A stretch of DNA of 64,000 nucleotides, taken from contig NZ_CP018335.1 of NCBI RefSeq assembly GCF_001902295.1, forward strand, positions 3,844,001 to 3,908,000, written 5' to 3'. The notes beneath the pieces are model-generated. The model searched no databases, was not told the origin of the DNA, and saw only the letters and a program-made list of their open reading frames with translations. Made by a program: the position numbers and the translations under genes. Every line of letters begins with the position of its first letter. The first letter of the stretch is position 1. Source of the stretch: Clostridium kluyveri. GTDB taxonomy: Bacteria; Bacillota; Clostridia; Clostridiales; Clostridiaceae. Of this stretch, positions 1 through 8,122 are shown in pieces.

Positions 1-1022
1 TTATCAACATGAAAATTGCTCTTTAATCCTTCTGTAACATATACTTCTTTATTTTTAGTTACGAATATGGCATCTAATCCCTTTATTGTTTTCACATACT
101 CCATTCCTTTATCCACCCCTAAATAAAATATGTTTTTGGTCATGGCATCTGCGTCTATGGAAACATCAGTAACTAAAGTAACACTAGCCAGATTATTATC
201 CATAGGATACCCTGTAAATGGATTTAATATGTGATGATATTTTTTGCCATTTTTTTCTAAATACCTTTCATATATACCTGAAGTAACTATAGTTTTATTA
301 GTAACTTCTATAGTTCCCATTTCTTCCCCAGTATCTTCAAAAGGATTCTGTATTCCTATCTTCCATGGCTTACCGTTCACGTTATTATTTAGGACAATTA
401 CATTTCCCCCTAAATTTATAATAGCATGTTTAACTCCTCCTTCTCTTAATATTCTGGCAGCTTCATCTGCTGAATATCCTTTAGCTATTCCCCCTAGATC
501 CAAAGACATCCCTGGTCTAGCCAGCATTACTTTATTGTTCTTTTCATCTAATATAAGATCCTTATAGTTTACTAATGCTTTCTTTTCATTAATTTCCTGC
601 TGGGAGGGAACTTTGGCATGATCTGTACCTATTCCCCAAAGTTTTACTAGAGGCCCAATAGTTATGTCAAAAGCTCCTGACGATTTCTCCGAATAATACT
701 TCCCCTTTTCTAGAACATAGAAAGTATCCTCTGATACTTTAACAAAATTTTTACCTGCTGCATCTGCTACTGCATCTAATTCCGTACCAGATTTATTCAC
801 ACTCATCTTATTCTCAATTTCTTTAATTCTATTAAAAGCTTTATCTATAACTGTATCTTTTTTATCATCATAAACAGTTATAGTACATATAGTACCCAAC
901 ATGTATTCAGTTTTTGAGATAGGCTCCAAAGAAGAATAATTATTTACACATGAGCATAAAAAAATTACGCAGACCATTATAATTGCAGTAAGAACCATAT
1001 ATTTATTTTTCTTATAGGTCAT
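1..1022 (-). CDS. apbE: FAD:protein FMN transferase (ApbE family), lipoprotein, 3' end outside window
   Basis: ApbE enzymes move FMN from FAD onto a Thr of flavoproteins such as RnfG/NqrC, outside the membrane. Read on the minus strand, the protein opens with a basic stretch, a hydrophobic helix and a lipobox-like LCSC (Cys25), so a lipoprotein is predicted. Family motifs are visible: YMLGTICTITVYD near the N-terminus, SLDLGGIAKGYSAD mid-protein, and HHILNPFTGYP followed by SVTLVTDVSIDADAM near the C-terminus. The ATG at 1020-1022 follows AAGGGAG. About 340 codons are present and the C-terminus lies beyond base 1. It is 43 bp downstream of cobS on the same strand and may be co-transcribed with it. 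Confidence 0.9.
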   Translation of the reverse strand, partial: MTYKKNKYMVLTAIIMVCVIFLCSCVNNYSSLEPISKTEYMLGTICTITVYDDKKDTVIDKAFNRIKEIENKMSVNKSGTELDAVADAAGKNFVKVSEDTFYVLEKGKYYSEKSSGAFDITIGPLVKLWGIGTDHAKVPSQQEINEKKALVNYKDLILDEKNNKVMLARPGMSLDLGGIAKGYSADEAARILREGGVKHAIINLGGNVIVLNNNVNGKPWKIGIQNPFEDTGEEMGTIEVTNKTIVTSGIYERYLEKNGKKYHHILNPFTGYPMDNNLASVTLVTDVSIDADAMTKNIFYLGVDKGMEYVKTIKGLDAIFVTKNKEVYVTEGLKSNFHVD

Positions 1023-1065
1023 TTTTATTTATCTCCCTTTAATTATCATTTAATAAATTCATAAT

Positions 1066-1824
1066 CTACTTTGTAATTATAGCACATAACATAGCCATAG
1101 TAAGTATTTCTATTATTTCATTATTTGCTCCCAGTAGGTCCCCAGTGAGTCCTCCTACTTTTCTATTACAGAATATATTAAACAAAAATGACATAAATAG
1201 CCCGGCAAATATTAATATAACCACATATATAAAATTCATATTCATTAAAAAACATAAAGTAATTACCGTTATAAAAGCAGCCCAAAAAAGTTGCCACTTA
1301 CCTATATTCTCTATAAATAGATTTCCCAAACCAGTGCTTTTAGCTGGTTTTCCTATAAAAGCTATAAAAACTATTGAAAATCTAGATATAACAGGTGCAA
1401 TTATTATTATTAAAGAAAAGGAAGGTACTATAGAACAAAAAAAACTATATTTTAAAAGTACATCTATTATAATAGCCAAACAAGCATATGTTCCTATTCT
1501 ACTATCTTTCATAATTTCTATTATTTTACCCTTTTCCTTAAAAGAAAAAAAACCATCACACATATCTCCCAGGCCATCTATATGCAATGCACCTGTGAGT
1601 AATATACCCGCTAAAATTACAATAACAATAGAAACATTCAGTGAAAATATAATTATACATAATTTATATATAATCCACTGTATTCCCCCAACTATCACTC
1701 CTACAAGGGGCATAAAGCTAGCTCCCCTCCTGAAATTTTCTCTGCGGCAAAGTAAATTTCTATTAATTGGAATCCTGGTCAATAGTTGAAGCATTAAAAA
1801 GAAATCATCTAAAAGTTCTTTCAT
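1066..1824 (-). CDS. cobS: Adenosylcobinamide-GDP ribazoletransferase (cobalamin synthase)
   Basis: CobS joins adenosylcobinamide-GDP to alpha-ribazole (or its phosphate) in the last steps of vitamin B12 assembly, in the membrane. The 252-residue length is normal. The signature is HIDGLGDMCDGFFS near residue 82, the Mg-binding DGLxDxxDG motif, followed by several hydrophobic helices and a C-terminal GGLTGDLLGANNE segment. The start is preceded by GGAAAGGT. No other cob genes are next to it, so the rest of the pathway must be elsewhere. Confidence 0.93.
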   Translation of the reverse strand: MKELLDDFFLMLQLLTRIPINRNLLCRRENFRRGASFMPLVGVIVGGIQWIIYKLCIIIFSLNVSIVIVILAGILLTGALHIDGLGDMCDGFFSFKEKGKIIEIMKDSRIGTYACLAIIIDVLLKYSFFCSIVPSFSLIIIIAPVISRFSIVFIAFIGKPAKSTGLGNLFIENIGKWQLFWAAFITVITLCFLMNMNFIYVVILIFAGLFMSFLFNIFCNRKVGGLTGDLLGANNEIIEILTMAMLCAIITK

Positions 1825-1975
1825 AATAATTTACCTTTCCATAATTAATCAAATACTGATATTATTTATTATATTATAACAATGTAGTATATACAAATTT
1901 ACATATACTTAAAATATCTATGACAAATTATATGATAATTTTACAATTTTGAAAATCATTACTTATAGATTATTT

Positions 1976-2004
1976 TTGACAAACAATAATTTTTATTATA
2001 TAAT
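1976..2004 (+). promoter_or_regulatory. Sigma-A promoter of the PerR-type gene
   Basis: A consensus TTGACA (1976-1981) and TATAAT (1999-2004) are separated by exactly 17 bp, about 30 bp upstream of the start codon of the regulator gene. Confidence 0.85.
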
Positions 2005-2018
2005 TATAATTAATATCA
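2004..2018 (+). promoter_or_regulatory. Candidate PerR box overlapping the -10/+1 region
   Basis: The 15-mer starting TTATAATTA matches the Bacillus PerR box (TTATAATNATTATAA) at 12 of 14 defined positions. It overlaps the end of the -10 hexamer, where binding would block transcription. Autoregulation is the inference; in very AT-rich DNA such matches also arise by chance. Confidence 0.45.
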
Positions 2019-2035
2019 GAATGAAGGTGGTGCAT

Positions 2036-2458
2036 ATGAATAACTTAACTTCTATATTTAAAGAAAAAAAATTGAAACTTACTCCTCAGAGAATTGCAGT
2101 ATATAAGTACCTACAATCTACCAAGGAACATCCTTCTGCTGAAACTATATATAAGACCCTTCAAGTAAATTATCCTACTATGAGCCTGGCAACTATATAT
2201 AAAGCGTTAAAAACATTAGTTGAAGTAAATTTAATCCAGGAAATCAATGTAGGCGAAGGGAACTTCAGATATGATGGAAACACTTCCCCTCACTCGCATA
2301 TACAGTGCTTACACTGCGGAAAAGTCGATGATGTAGAAGGAGTTTGCTTTACAAGCTTAAATGACAAAATTAAGGACTGTGTTGATTATGAGGTAATAAG
2401 CAACCAAGTTTATTTTTATGGAATATGTAAAGATTGCCTCAAAAATAAAACCCATTAA
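2036..2458 (+). CDS. perR: Fur-family regulator, PerR type
   Basis: This is a 140-residue Fur-superfamily metalloregulator. The N-terminal winged helix (TPQRIAVYKYL to about residue 65) binds DNA, and two CxxC pairs (Cys91/94 and Cys131/134) form the structural zinc site. All five residues that hold the regulatory metal in Bacillus PerR are at the matching places: His32, Asp80, His86, His88 and Asp99. The aspartate at 99, rather than the glutamate of Fur, supports a peroxide sensor. The ATG at 2036 is chosen because AAGGTGG precedes it; an upstream in-frame ATG at 2022 lies at or inside that site. It stands alone behind its own promoter. Confidence 0.85.
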   Translation: MNNLTSIFKEKKLKLTPQRIAVYKYLQSTKEHPSAETIYKTLQVNYPTMSLATIYKALKTLVEVNLIQEINVGEGNFRYDGNTSPHSHIQCLHCGKVDDVEGVCFTSLNDKIKDCVDYEVISNQVYFYGICKDCLKNKTH

Positions 2459-2480
2459 TAAGTTGGTTGAGATTGCTAAA

Positions 2481-2516
2481 GGCAGTTACTGTTTTAAACA
2501 AATACAAGTAACTGCC
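2481..2516 (+). terminator. Hairpin terminator after perR
   Basis: GGCAGTTACT (2481-2490) pairs with AGTAACTGCC (2507-2516) across a 16-nt loop, followed by a T-rich stretch. It lies 22 bp after the perR stop. Confidence 0.65.
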
Positions 2517-2540
2517 TACCTTTATTTTAGAACTCTATTT

Positions 2541-2608
2541 CAATCCCCCTCTTAAAGTGGAGATAATCATTGTTCTGCCTTTTTTCATAACTTCTAATAA
2601 GATTCATC
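2541..2608 (+). repeat. Degenerate copy of the dispersed intergenic element
   Basis: The stretch TCTTAAAGTGGAGATAATCA and the following TTCTAATAAGATTCA align with the copies at 32.7 and 58.3 kb. It lies between convergent perR and the solute-binding-protein gene and runs into the last codons of the latter. It is the most diverged copy, so membership is tentative. Confidence 0.45.
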
Positions 2609-3820
2609 CACTACCTCATTCCATTCATTATCAGTATATTTTCCTGAAAGCATACTCTCTATTTTAGAAGATATATTATTTGTGAAATTTTCCGGTATAT
2701 TATATATAAAACTAATATTATCTTCTGTACTATTTTGTAAATGCTCTATTACAGTCTTTTTAATTCCTTCCTTAGAAGTATTGGCATTTTTATTAGCTGT
2801 TACAAATCCTTTTTTAGATAACTTTTTTTGCACATCATCACTAAATATATACTTTACAAATTCATCTGCTATATCTCTATTTTCACTATTCATAGGAATA
2901 CTTATTATAGCATCTGACATAACGGGAACTTTTAATCTATTCTTGCCTTCTAAATCATAGGACTTCAAACATTCTATATTGGAATTATCAAACTTATTTG
3001 CATAATAGGAAGAGGCGATAACCATAGGAATATTATTTCTGTTAAGTTTTTCTATAGTACTCTCATTTCCTATTTCAAAAGTATCTTTATTTACGTATCC
3101 ACCTTTCACTAGATTTTCTAAAATATCGAAGCTTTTCTGAACCTGATTTAATTGTTTATATTCTGAAGCGCCACTATCATATATATTTTCAAGCTTTCTC
3201 ATTGGAATCATGTTATTTAATATTATAGAAAATATGGTATTATTTATATCCATTCCTTCATTTAATACCACAGGTACTCTTTGAGATGAAGAATTAAGAA
3301 CTTTTAAAATCCCCTCCACCTCACTTATTGTGCTTGGTACCTTTAAATTTAATTTATTAAGTGCTTCTTTATTAAATATTATCTCTATTGTATATGGAAT
3401 CATAGAAATTCCATAATATCTATCATTAAATCTACCATAGGATTTTGCCACGGTATAATACCTACCACTTAAATTATTTTCCTCATATAAATCCCGCATA
3501 TCGGCTAAAAGACTTTTCCTAACTAGCTTCAACATATCATTTCTAGAAGTAAATACAACATCTATATCTTTACTTTCATTTATATCCTCTTCTATTTTAC
3601 TGCCTATGGCATTATTTATATTAAGTTGAACTTTAGGATTTTCCTTCTTATATTCATCTGTTAAGAATTTTATTATATTTAAGGATTCCTTATCTTTTAC
3701 ACCTATATATAAACTTATCTGCTTATTTTTTAAAGATTCTTCTTTTCTACCACAGGCATATAAATTAAATGTACATATTATAATTAATAGAATTGCTATA
3801 CCCTTACTCTTGTAAACCAT
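2594..3820 (-). CDS. Extracellular solute-binding lipoprotein (family 1 type)
   Basis: The 408-residue protein looks like the substrate-binding part of an ABC importer. It starts with a signal peptide ending in the lipobox LYAC, so it would be anchored on the outer face of the membrane. The body resembles family 1 sugar-type binding proteins: DVVFTSRNDMLKLVRKS, YYGISMIPYTIEIIFNKEAL, and a C-terminal DEFVKYIFSDDVQKKLSKKG segment. ATG 3820 is preferred because GAGGGAAGAT precedes it; a longer frame opens 16 codons earlier without a ribosome site or signal-peptide logic. No permease or ATPase gene is adjacent, so its partner and ligand are unknown. Confidence 0.8.
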   Translation of the reverse strand: MVYKSKGIAILLIIICTFNLYACGRKEESLKNKQISLYIGVKDKESLNIIKFLTDEYKKENPKVQLNINNAIGSKIEEDINESKDIDVVFTSRNDMLKLVRKSLLADMRDLYEENNLSGRYYTVAKSYGRFNDRYYGISMIPYTIEIIFNKEALNKLNLKVPSTISEVEGILKVLNSSSQRVPVVLNEGMDINNTIFSIILNNMIPMRKLENIYDSGASEYKQLNQVQKSFDILENLVKGGYVNKDTFEIGNESTIEKLNRNNIPMVIASSYYANKFDNSNIECLKSYDLEGKNRLKVPVMSDAIISIPMNSENRDIADEFVKYIFSDDVQKKLSKKGFVTANKNANTSKEGIKKTVIEHLQNSTEDNISFIYNIPENFTNNISSKIESMLSGKYTDNEWNEVVDESY

Positions 3821-3945
3821 ATCTTCCCTCATCTCACTTTTTAATAAGATACAGATCAAATTAAACATTAATATTCTACAAATTTATTTTATACATAATA
3901 ATTAAATATATAATACATTCATATAATTAAATGGAGGTGAAATTC

Positions 3946-4887
3946 ATGAAATTCAGGGTACTATTTCTAAAAAAGACACATATCTATCTTGTAATATTAA
4001 TATTGTTACTTATAATATTATTTATACTTTTTATAACATCCAAAGCCTCTCCTACATCCAACACTATTTCCAATAATAAAAATATAAAAGCTGATTTTAA
4101 TGGAGACGGAAAGGAAGATATATTGTCTGTTACCCGAGTAGATGACAATTACTTAATGGAAGTAACAATTAACAATAAAACCTTTAGTTTTAAAACAGAC
4201 GAAAATTCCCCTATAATTGAAACTTATTCTCCCTATTGGCCCATAAGAGTTACCCTTATGGACATATCCAGAAATAAGGTTCCAGAAATATTTATACAAG
4301 GTTCCAAAAACAACAAGCCACTGCAGCGTGTTTTTGTATTCCATAATAATAATTTTGACAATATTCTTTCTAATTCTAATGACATATTGGGATTTATAGA
4401 TTGTAAAAATAATAAAACCCCAAAAGTTATATCCGGTAAAATTCAAGGAAATAACATAGCCTTTTCAAATTATATTTTTTTAAATTATAAATTTACAAAT
4501 TATAGTTATGATACCAACAAAACATTTATAGGCAAAGATACTATATATACATTCATAAAACTTATTGAAGGTCTCCCAGAAAGCGAGTATTATAAGCCAA
4601 ACAGTATATTTTCATCCGATATATCTAAAGAGGACATGTCTTTAATAGGAAGGCTTTCTGGAGAAAATAATTCCTATGTATTTCAAGATGCTTTATTTAA
4701 GGAAAATAAATGTGATAATAAAGGGGACATATCAGAAATCTGTTGGACACTAAATTTCAGGGGTATATCCAATGCAGATAATAGCATAGTAAAGAATTAC
4801 ACATTGGATTTAATACTAACACCGGATAAAAATAGTAAAGATAATTATTACTTTAAAATTGCTTCCATATACAAAAAGCAAAGGTAA
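3946..4887 (+). CDS. Membrane-anchored protein with an FG-GAP/VCBS-like repeat
   Basis: A 313-residue protein with a basic N-terminus and one long hydrophobic segment (about residues 11-32), then an extracytoplasmic domain. The sequence ADFNGDGKEDILSV is a calcium-binding-like FG-GAP repeat, and DISRNKVPEIFIQG is a second, weaker unit. I cannot assign a function. ATG 3946 is chosen because GGAGGTGA ends 6 bp before it; the earlier ATG at 3931 overlaps that ribosome site. It diverges from the solute-binding gene, with about 125 bp between the two starts. Confidence 0.75.
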   Translation: MKFRVLFLKKTHIYLVILILLLIILFILFITSKASPTSNTISNNKNIKADFNGDGKEDILSVTRVDDNYLMEVTINNKTFSFKTDENSPIIETYSPYWPIRVTLMDISRNKVPEIFIQGSKNNKPLQRVFVFHNNNFDNILSNSNDILGFIDCKNNKTPKVISGKIQGNNIAFSNYIFLNYKFTNYSYDTNKTFIGKDTIYTFIKLIEGLPESEYYKPNSIFSSDISKEDMSLIGRLSGENNSYVFQDALFKENKCDNKGDISEICWTLNFRGISNADNSIVKNYTLDLILTPDKNSKDNYYFKIASIYKKQR

Positions 4888-4897
4888 AAAATAAAAG

Positions 4898-4917
4898 GGA
4901 CCGTTTAACGCGGTCCC
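4898..4917 (-). terminator. Terminator of the WYL regulator gene
   Basis: GGGACCG and CGGTCCC form a 7-bp stem. Read on the minus strand it is followed by TTTTATTTTTT, so it ends transcripts coming from the regulator at 5.0-6.0 kb. Two further hairpins lie between it and that gene (4936-4967 and 4969-4985). Confidence 0.75.
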
Positions 4918-5032
4918 AAGGGGGATGGGGGGTTATTACATCAAATAAAACTTGTTATCTGATGTAAAGGAGAATTATATCTCCAATTACATTTATTATA
5001 ATATCCAAATAGGAATAAAGTATTCACATAAA

Positions 5033-5995
5033 TTAAAAATTATAATATTTTTTATACAATTCTTCTATTTCTAATTTGATACTTTCTTTTAGTACCTTAG
5101 GTTCAATTACCTCTGCATTTTTTCCGAAACCCAGTATCCACTGTTTTACATCTTTAATATCATCTACATATAAGCTAAATAGTATACTTCCTCCCTGTAA
5201 TTCATCTATAATCTGATTTGCATGCCATTTGGTATGTTGAATAAAACTGGCTATTTCCTTATCAAATCTTATTACTATTTTTATTTTATCTCCAACGAAT
5301 AATCCCCAATGATTATTTAAATAATCTTTTAAAGAAAAAGTACGCGGCCTCATATAAATATTATTGCTTACCTTCAAACTTTTTATCCTATTCAGTTGAA
5401 AATTCTCCACATCATCCTTCATATGACAATACCCTATTATATGCCAGGCACCCTCTTTAAATATTAAGTCATAAGGATCCACCTTTCTCATAGTTAAATC
5501 ATTTTTATTTATGGAAAAATAATTTATATTTAAACTTCGTCCCCTGCTCATAGAAAAATTAATTTCATATATCTTATGCTCTAAATTTTCCACACTGCCT
5601 ATTGAATCTATGGAAAAGCCTCCTGTATTATCTATTCTATCTAAATTCATATTTTTATTTATATGTAAACTCTTTATTTTATGAATGGCACTTTTTAAAT
5701 CCTTTTCATATATAAACCCTGTTTTCTCAGTAAAGGTTTGAGAAGCCATAAGTAGAGCTTTAAGTTCTTCCTCGTTTAAATCTGCAGATTTCATATAAAA
5801 ACTCTTGTCTATGTAAAATCCTCCATATCTCCCTTTCCTGGTATGAACCGGTATATTAGCTTTATTCAAACTATTTATATATCTATATATAGTTTTCTTG
5901 TCCACCTTTAACATTTCAGATAATTCTGAGGCTGTAGTTAATTCTTTATATTGTAATATTATTATCATTTCTAATAAGTTAGAAATTTTAGACAT
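5033..5995 (-). CDS. HTH / WYL-domain transcriptional regulator (YafY-like)
   Basis: The 320-residue protein has an N-terminal HTH_11 winged helix (ELTTASELSEMLKVDKKTIY and RKGRYGGFYID) and a WYL domain near the middle (RKVDPYDLIFKEGAWHIIGYC), with a C-terminal extension. WYL domains sense small ligands and often control stress or metabolic genes. GGAGGT 8 bp before the ATG at 5995 decides the start; the frame opens nine codons earlier without a site. It sits alone, divergent from a small gene at 6257, so its target is not evident. Confidence 0.85.
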   Translation of the reverse strand: MSKISNLLEMIIILQYKELTTASELSEMLKVDKKTIYRYINSLNKANIPVHTRKGRYGGFYIDKSFYMKSADLNEEELKALLMASQTFTEKTGFIYEKDLKSAIHKIKSLHINKNMNLDRIDNTGGFSIDSIGSVENLEHKIYEINFSMSRGRSLNINYFSINKNDLTMRKVDPYDLIFKEGAWHIIGYCHMKDDVENFQLNRIKSLKVSNNIYMRPRTFSLKDYLNNHWGLFVGDKIKIVIRFDKEIASFIQHTKWHANQIIDELQGGSILFSLYVDDIKDVKQWILGFGKNAEVIEPKVLKESIKLEIEELYKKYYNF

Positions 5996-6256
5996 GCATT
6001 TTACCTCCAGTGTAAATATCATAATACCTAATATATATCGTCATTTTCTATATTTTTTTTAGTGTATTTTTATATAAAATTAAAATTTGTATTATTTAGA
6101 ACAATTTATTTAGATATCTATAATTTTAGTACATACTTTACTTTCTGTATCAAATTTTCCGCTTAGGAATAGTATATAGTATAATTAAGTCTACATTGTC
6201 TACTATCTTTTTAATAAATTTTATTAAATTTCTACTTAGAATAAGGGGTGAATGTA

Positions 6257-6637
6257 ATGTCAAAACACCGTCGCAAAAATTATGATACAGGCTTTAATTT
6301 AGGTGATATTTTAAGAAATATAGATATTACTCAACTTATGTCCATATTATCCGTTTTAGGCGGGGGTAACAATAATTTATCTAAGGATAAATTGAGTTCA
6401 ATGCTGAATAATTTGGATTTAGGAGATATATCTAATGCAGCTAATAAATCTGGATTTAATGAATCTAATATAAAGTCTCAACTTGCTGCACTTGAAAATA
6501 GATTATCTAAAATAGAAAATGGAAGTTCTACAAAAGAACAATTGCTAAGTACGATAAAAGAACTCCAGAACTCTCCTGATGCAGCAAAAATGTTAAATGA
6601 TCTTATGAATTCCAACTTTAAAAATTCTGATGAATAA
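6257..6637 (+). CDS. Small hypothetical protein
   Basis: A 126-residue acidic, Asn/Ser/Leu-rich protein without membrane segments. It has amphipathic helices and a probable coiled coil (SQLAALENRLSKIENG). AAGGGG ends 8 bp before the ATG at 6257, which is preferred over the GTG at 6248. I do not recognise the family. It has its own terminator and stands alone between two minus-strand genes. Confidence 0.6.
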   Translation: MSKHRRKNYDTGFNLGDILRNIDITQLMSILSVLGGGNNNLSKDKLSSMLNNLDLGDISNAANKSGFNESNIKSQLAALENRLSKIENGSSTKEQLLSTIKELQNSPDAAKMLNDLMNSNFKNSDE

Positions 6638-6678
6638 GTTTTTAATTAAAAGTAAATTAAAAATGAATTAAATAAAAA

Positions 6679-6714
6679 ATACTATCAAGATCAATTAATA
6701 AATCCTGATAGTAT
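6679..6714. terminator. Bidirectional terminator between convergent genes
   Basis: ATACTATCA (6679-6687) pairs with TGATAGTAT (6706-6714), flanked by an A-run on the left and a T-run on the right. It can end the 6257 gene on the plus strand and the protease gene on the minus strand. Confidence 0.8.
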
Positions 6715-6737
6715 TTTTATTCTAACAATGATACAAA

Positions 6738-7439
6738 TTACATGAATTTTAGTTTTTCTGTTAAAAGTGCCGCTATGGTTATGGAATTAAATACAAAGTG
6801 ATTAAATACTGCGTACCAGTATCCTTTCTTATTCATTAAATAACAATTATACAAGCCCACCCACAGTATTACTGCAAAGGCATTTAAACTGAAGTGAATT
6901 AACGCAAATATGCCACTGCTTAAAAATGCAGCCAAATACACTCCTATTCTCCCAGAAAATACCTTTTTAAACAGAAACCACCGAAATACGAATTCTTCAA
7001 GTACAGGTGCGAAAATTATAACTATAGGTATCATTATTAAAAATTTTTTCAGCGGCATATTTACCATATTAGTTACTATTTCCTGATGCTTTAATTCAAG
7101 CTTAAAATTAGAAAGTATGACAGTTTGAACTGTAGATATACCAATACTTACTATATAAAATATAATTGTCAAATTTAATGCTTTAACAAATTTAAAATTT
7201 TTTATATCAAATTCATTAAATTCATTGGTATATTTTATATACCTTATATTTAAAAGTACAAATATGAAAGGAACAAAGTTTTCCACAAATATGGAACTAA
7301 CTATATATAATATTCCAATTAATGCAAGAAGTAAATTACTTCTCCTTCTTTCCCTCCAAAACTTTGTAAATATCAGAAGTGGCGGTATATATACAATTAT
7401 AAATACAAGGATATTCTTTATAATCTCTAATCCAAACAT
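6738..7439 (-). CDS. CPBP family intramembrane metalloprotease
   Basis: A 233-residue membrane protein with about six to seven hydrophobic segments. The CPBP/Abi motifs are present in order: EEFVFRWFLF (the EExxxR motif) and FALIHFSLN (the FxxxH motif), with a final FNHFVFNS segment. Such proteases cleave membrane substrates such as peptide precursors; the substrate here is unknown. The ATG at 7439 follows AGGGG at 8 bp. It is about 75 bp downstream of engB on the same strand. Confidence 0.85.
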   Translation of the reverse strand: MFGLEIIKNILVFIIVYIPPLLIFTKFWRERRRSNLLLALIGILYIVSSIFVENFVPFIFVLLNIRYIKYTNEFNEFDIKNFKFVKALNLTIIFYIVSIGISTVQTVILSNFKLELKHQEIVTNMVNMPLKKFLIMIPIVIIFAPVLEEFVFRWFLFKKVFSGRIGVYLAAFLSSGIFALIHFSLNAFAVILWVGLYNCYLMNKKGYWYAVFNHFVFNSITIAALLTEKLKFM

Positions 7440-7516
7440 GGTTATTTCCCCTTGTGCTATTATTTTAGGTATTTAATAATACCTTGATAACCCATACTTA
7501 AATTCACATTAAATAT

Positions 7517-8110
7517 TTAGGAATAAAAATTTATCACAGATTCCAATACTTTCAAAAATTCTTCCTTTCCCTGTTTATTAAGGGATGAAAAAGTTAGAAT
7601 TTCATCTCCAGTCTCTGGTTTTAAAGTATCTTTTATAATTTTTAAATTTTTGAATAGTTGGCTCTTGGATACTTTATCAACCTTAGTAGCAACAATAATG
7701 GTATGATAGTTATAATACTTTAACCACTTATACATAGTTATGTCATCATTTGTTGGTTTATGCCTACAATCTAAAAGTAGTATTACTCTTTTTAATTCTT
7801 CCCTGCCTCTGAGATAATCCTCTACTACTTTACCCCAACTCTTCTTCTCTGTTTTAGAAATTTTAGCATATCCATAACCGGGTAAATCTACAAAATAAAA
7901 TTCATTGTTTATTAAAAAGAAATTAATCAATCTGGTTTTACCTGGTGTACCACTTACTTTAACCAATTTTTTTCTATTTGTGAGTGCATTTATAAGAGAA
8001 GATTTACCCACATTTGACCTTCCCACAAATGCTATTTCTATCCTTTTATCTTTAGGATATTGGGATGGATGCACTGCAGAAATTATAAACTCTGCTTGTT
8101 TTATTTCCAT
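7517..8110 (-). CDS. engB: Ribosome biogenesis GTPase EngB/YsxC
   Basis: EngB is a circularly conserved GTPase needed for 50S subunit assembly. The 197-residue protein shows G1 GRSNVGKSS, a G2 threonine in GTPGKTR, G3 DLPGYG, G4 TKVDK and a G5 SSLN segment. The ATG at 8110 is chosen because AGGTGGGAG precedes it; a longer reading would begin at a GTG inside that ribosome site. It follows lon after 12 bp, the usual lon-engB order in Firmicutes. Confidence 0.95.
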   Translation of the reverse strand: MEIKQAEFIISAVHPSQYPKDKRIEIAFVGRSNVGKSSLINALTNRKKLVKVSGTPGKTRLINFFLINNEFYFVDLPGYGYAKISKTEKKSWGKVVEDYLRGREELKRVILLLDCRHKPTNDDITMYKWLKYYNYHTIIVATKVDKVSKSQLFKNLKIIKDTLKPETGDEILTFSSLNKQGKEEFLKVLESVINFYS

Positions 8111-8122
8111 AAACACTCCCAC

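Noticed and set aside
1145..1789. 214-codon plus-strand frame
   Set aside because: It is antisense to cobS, lacks a ribosome site, and its composition mirrors membrane helices read backwards.
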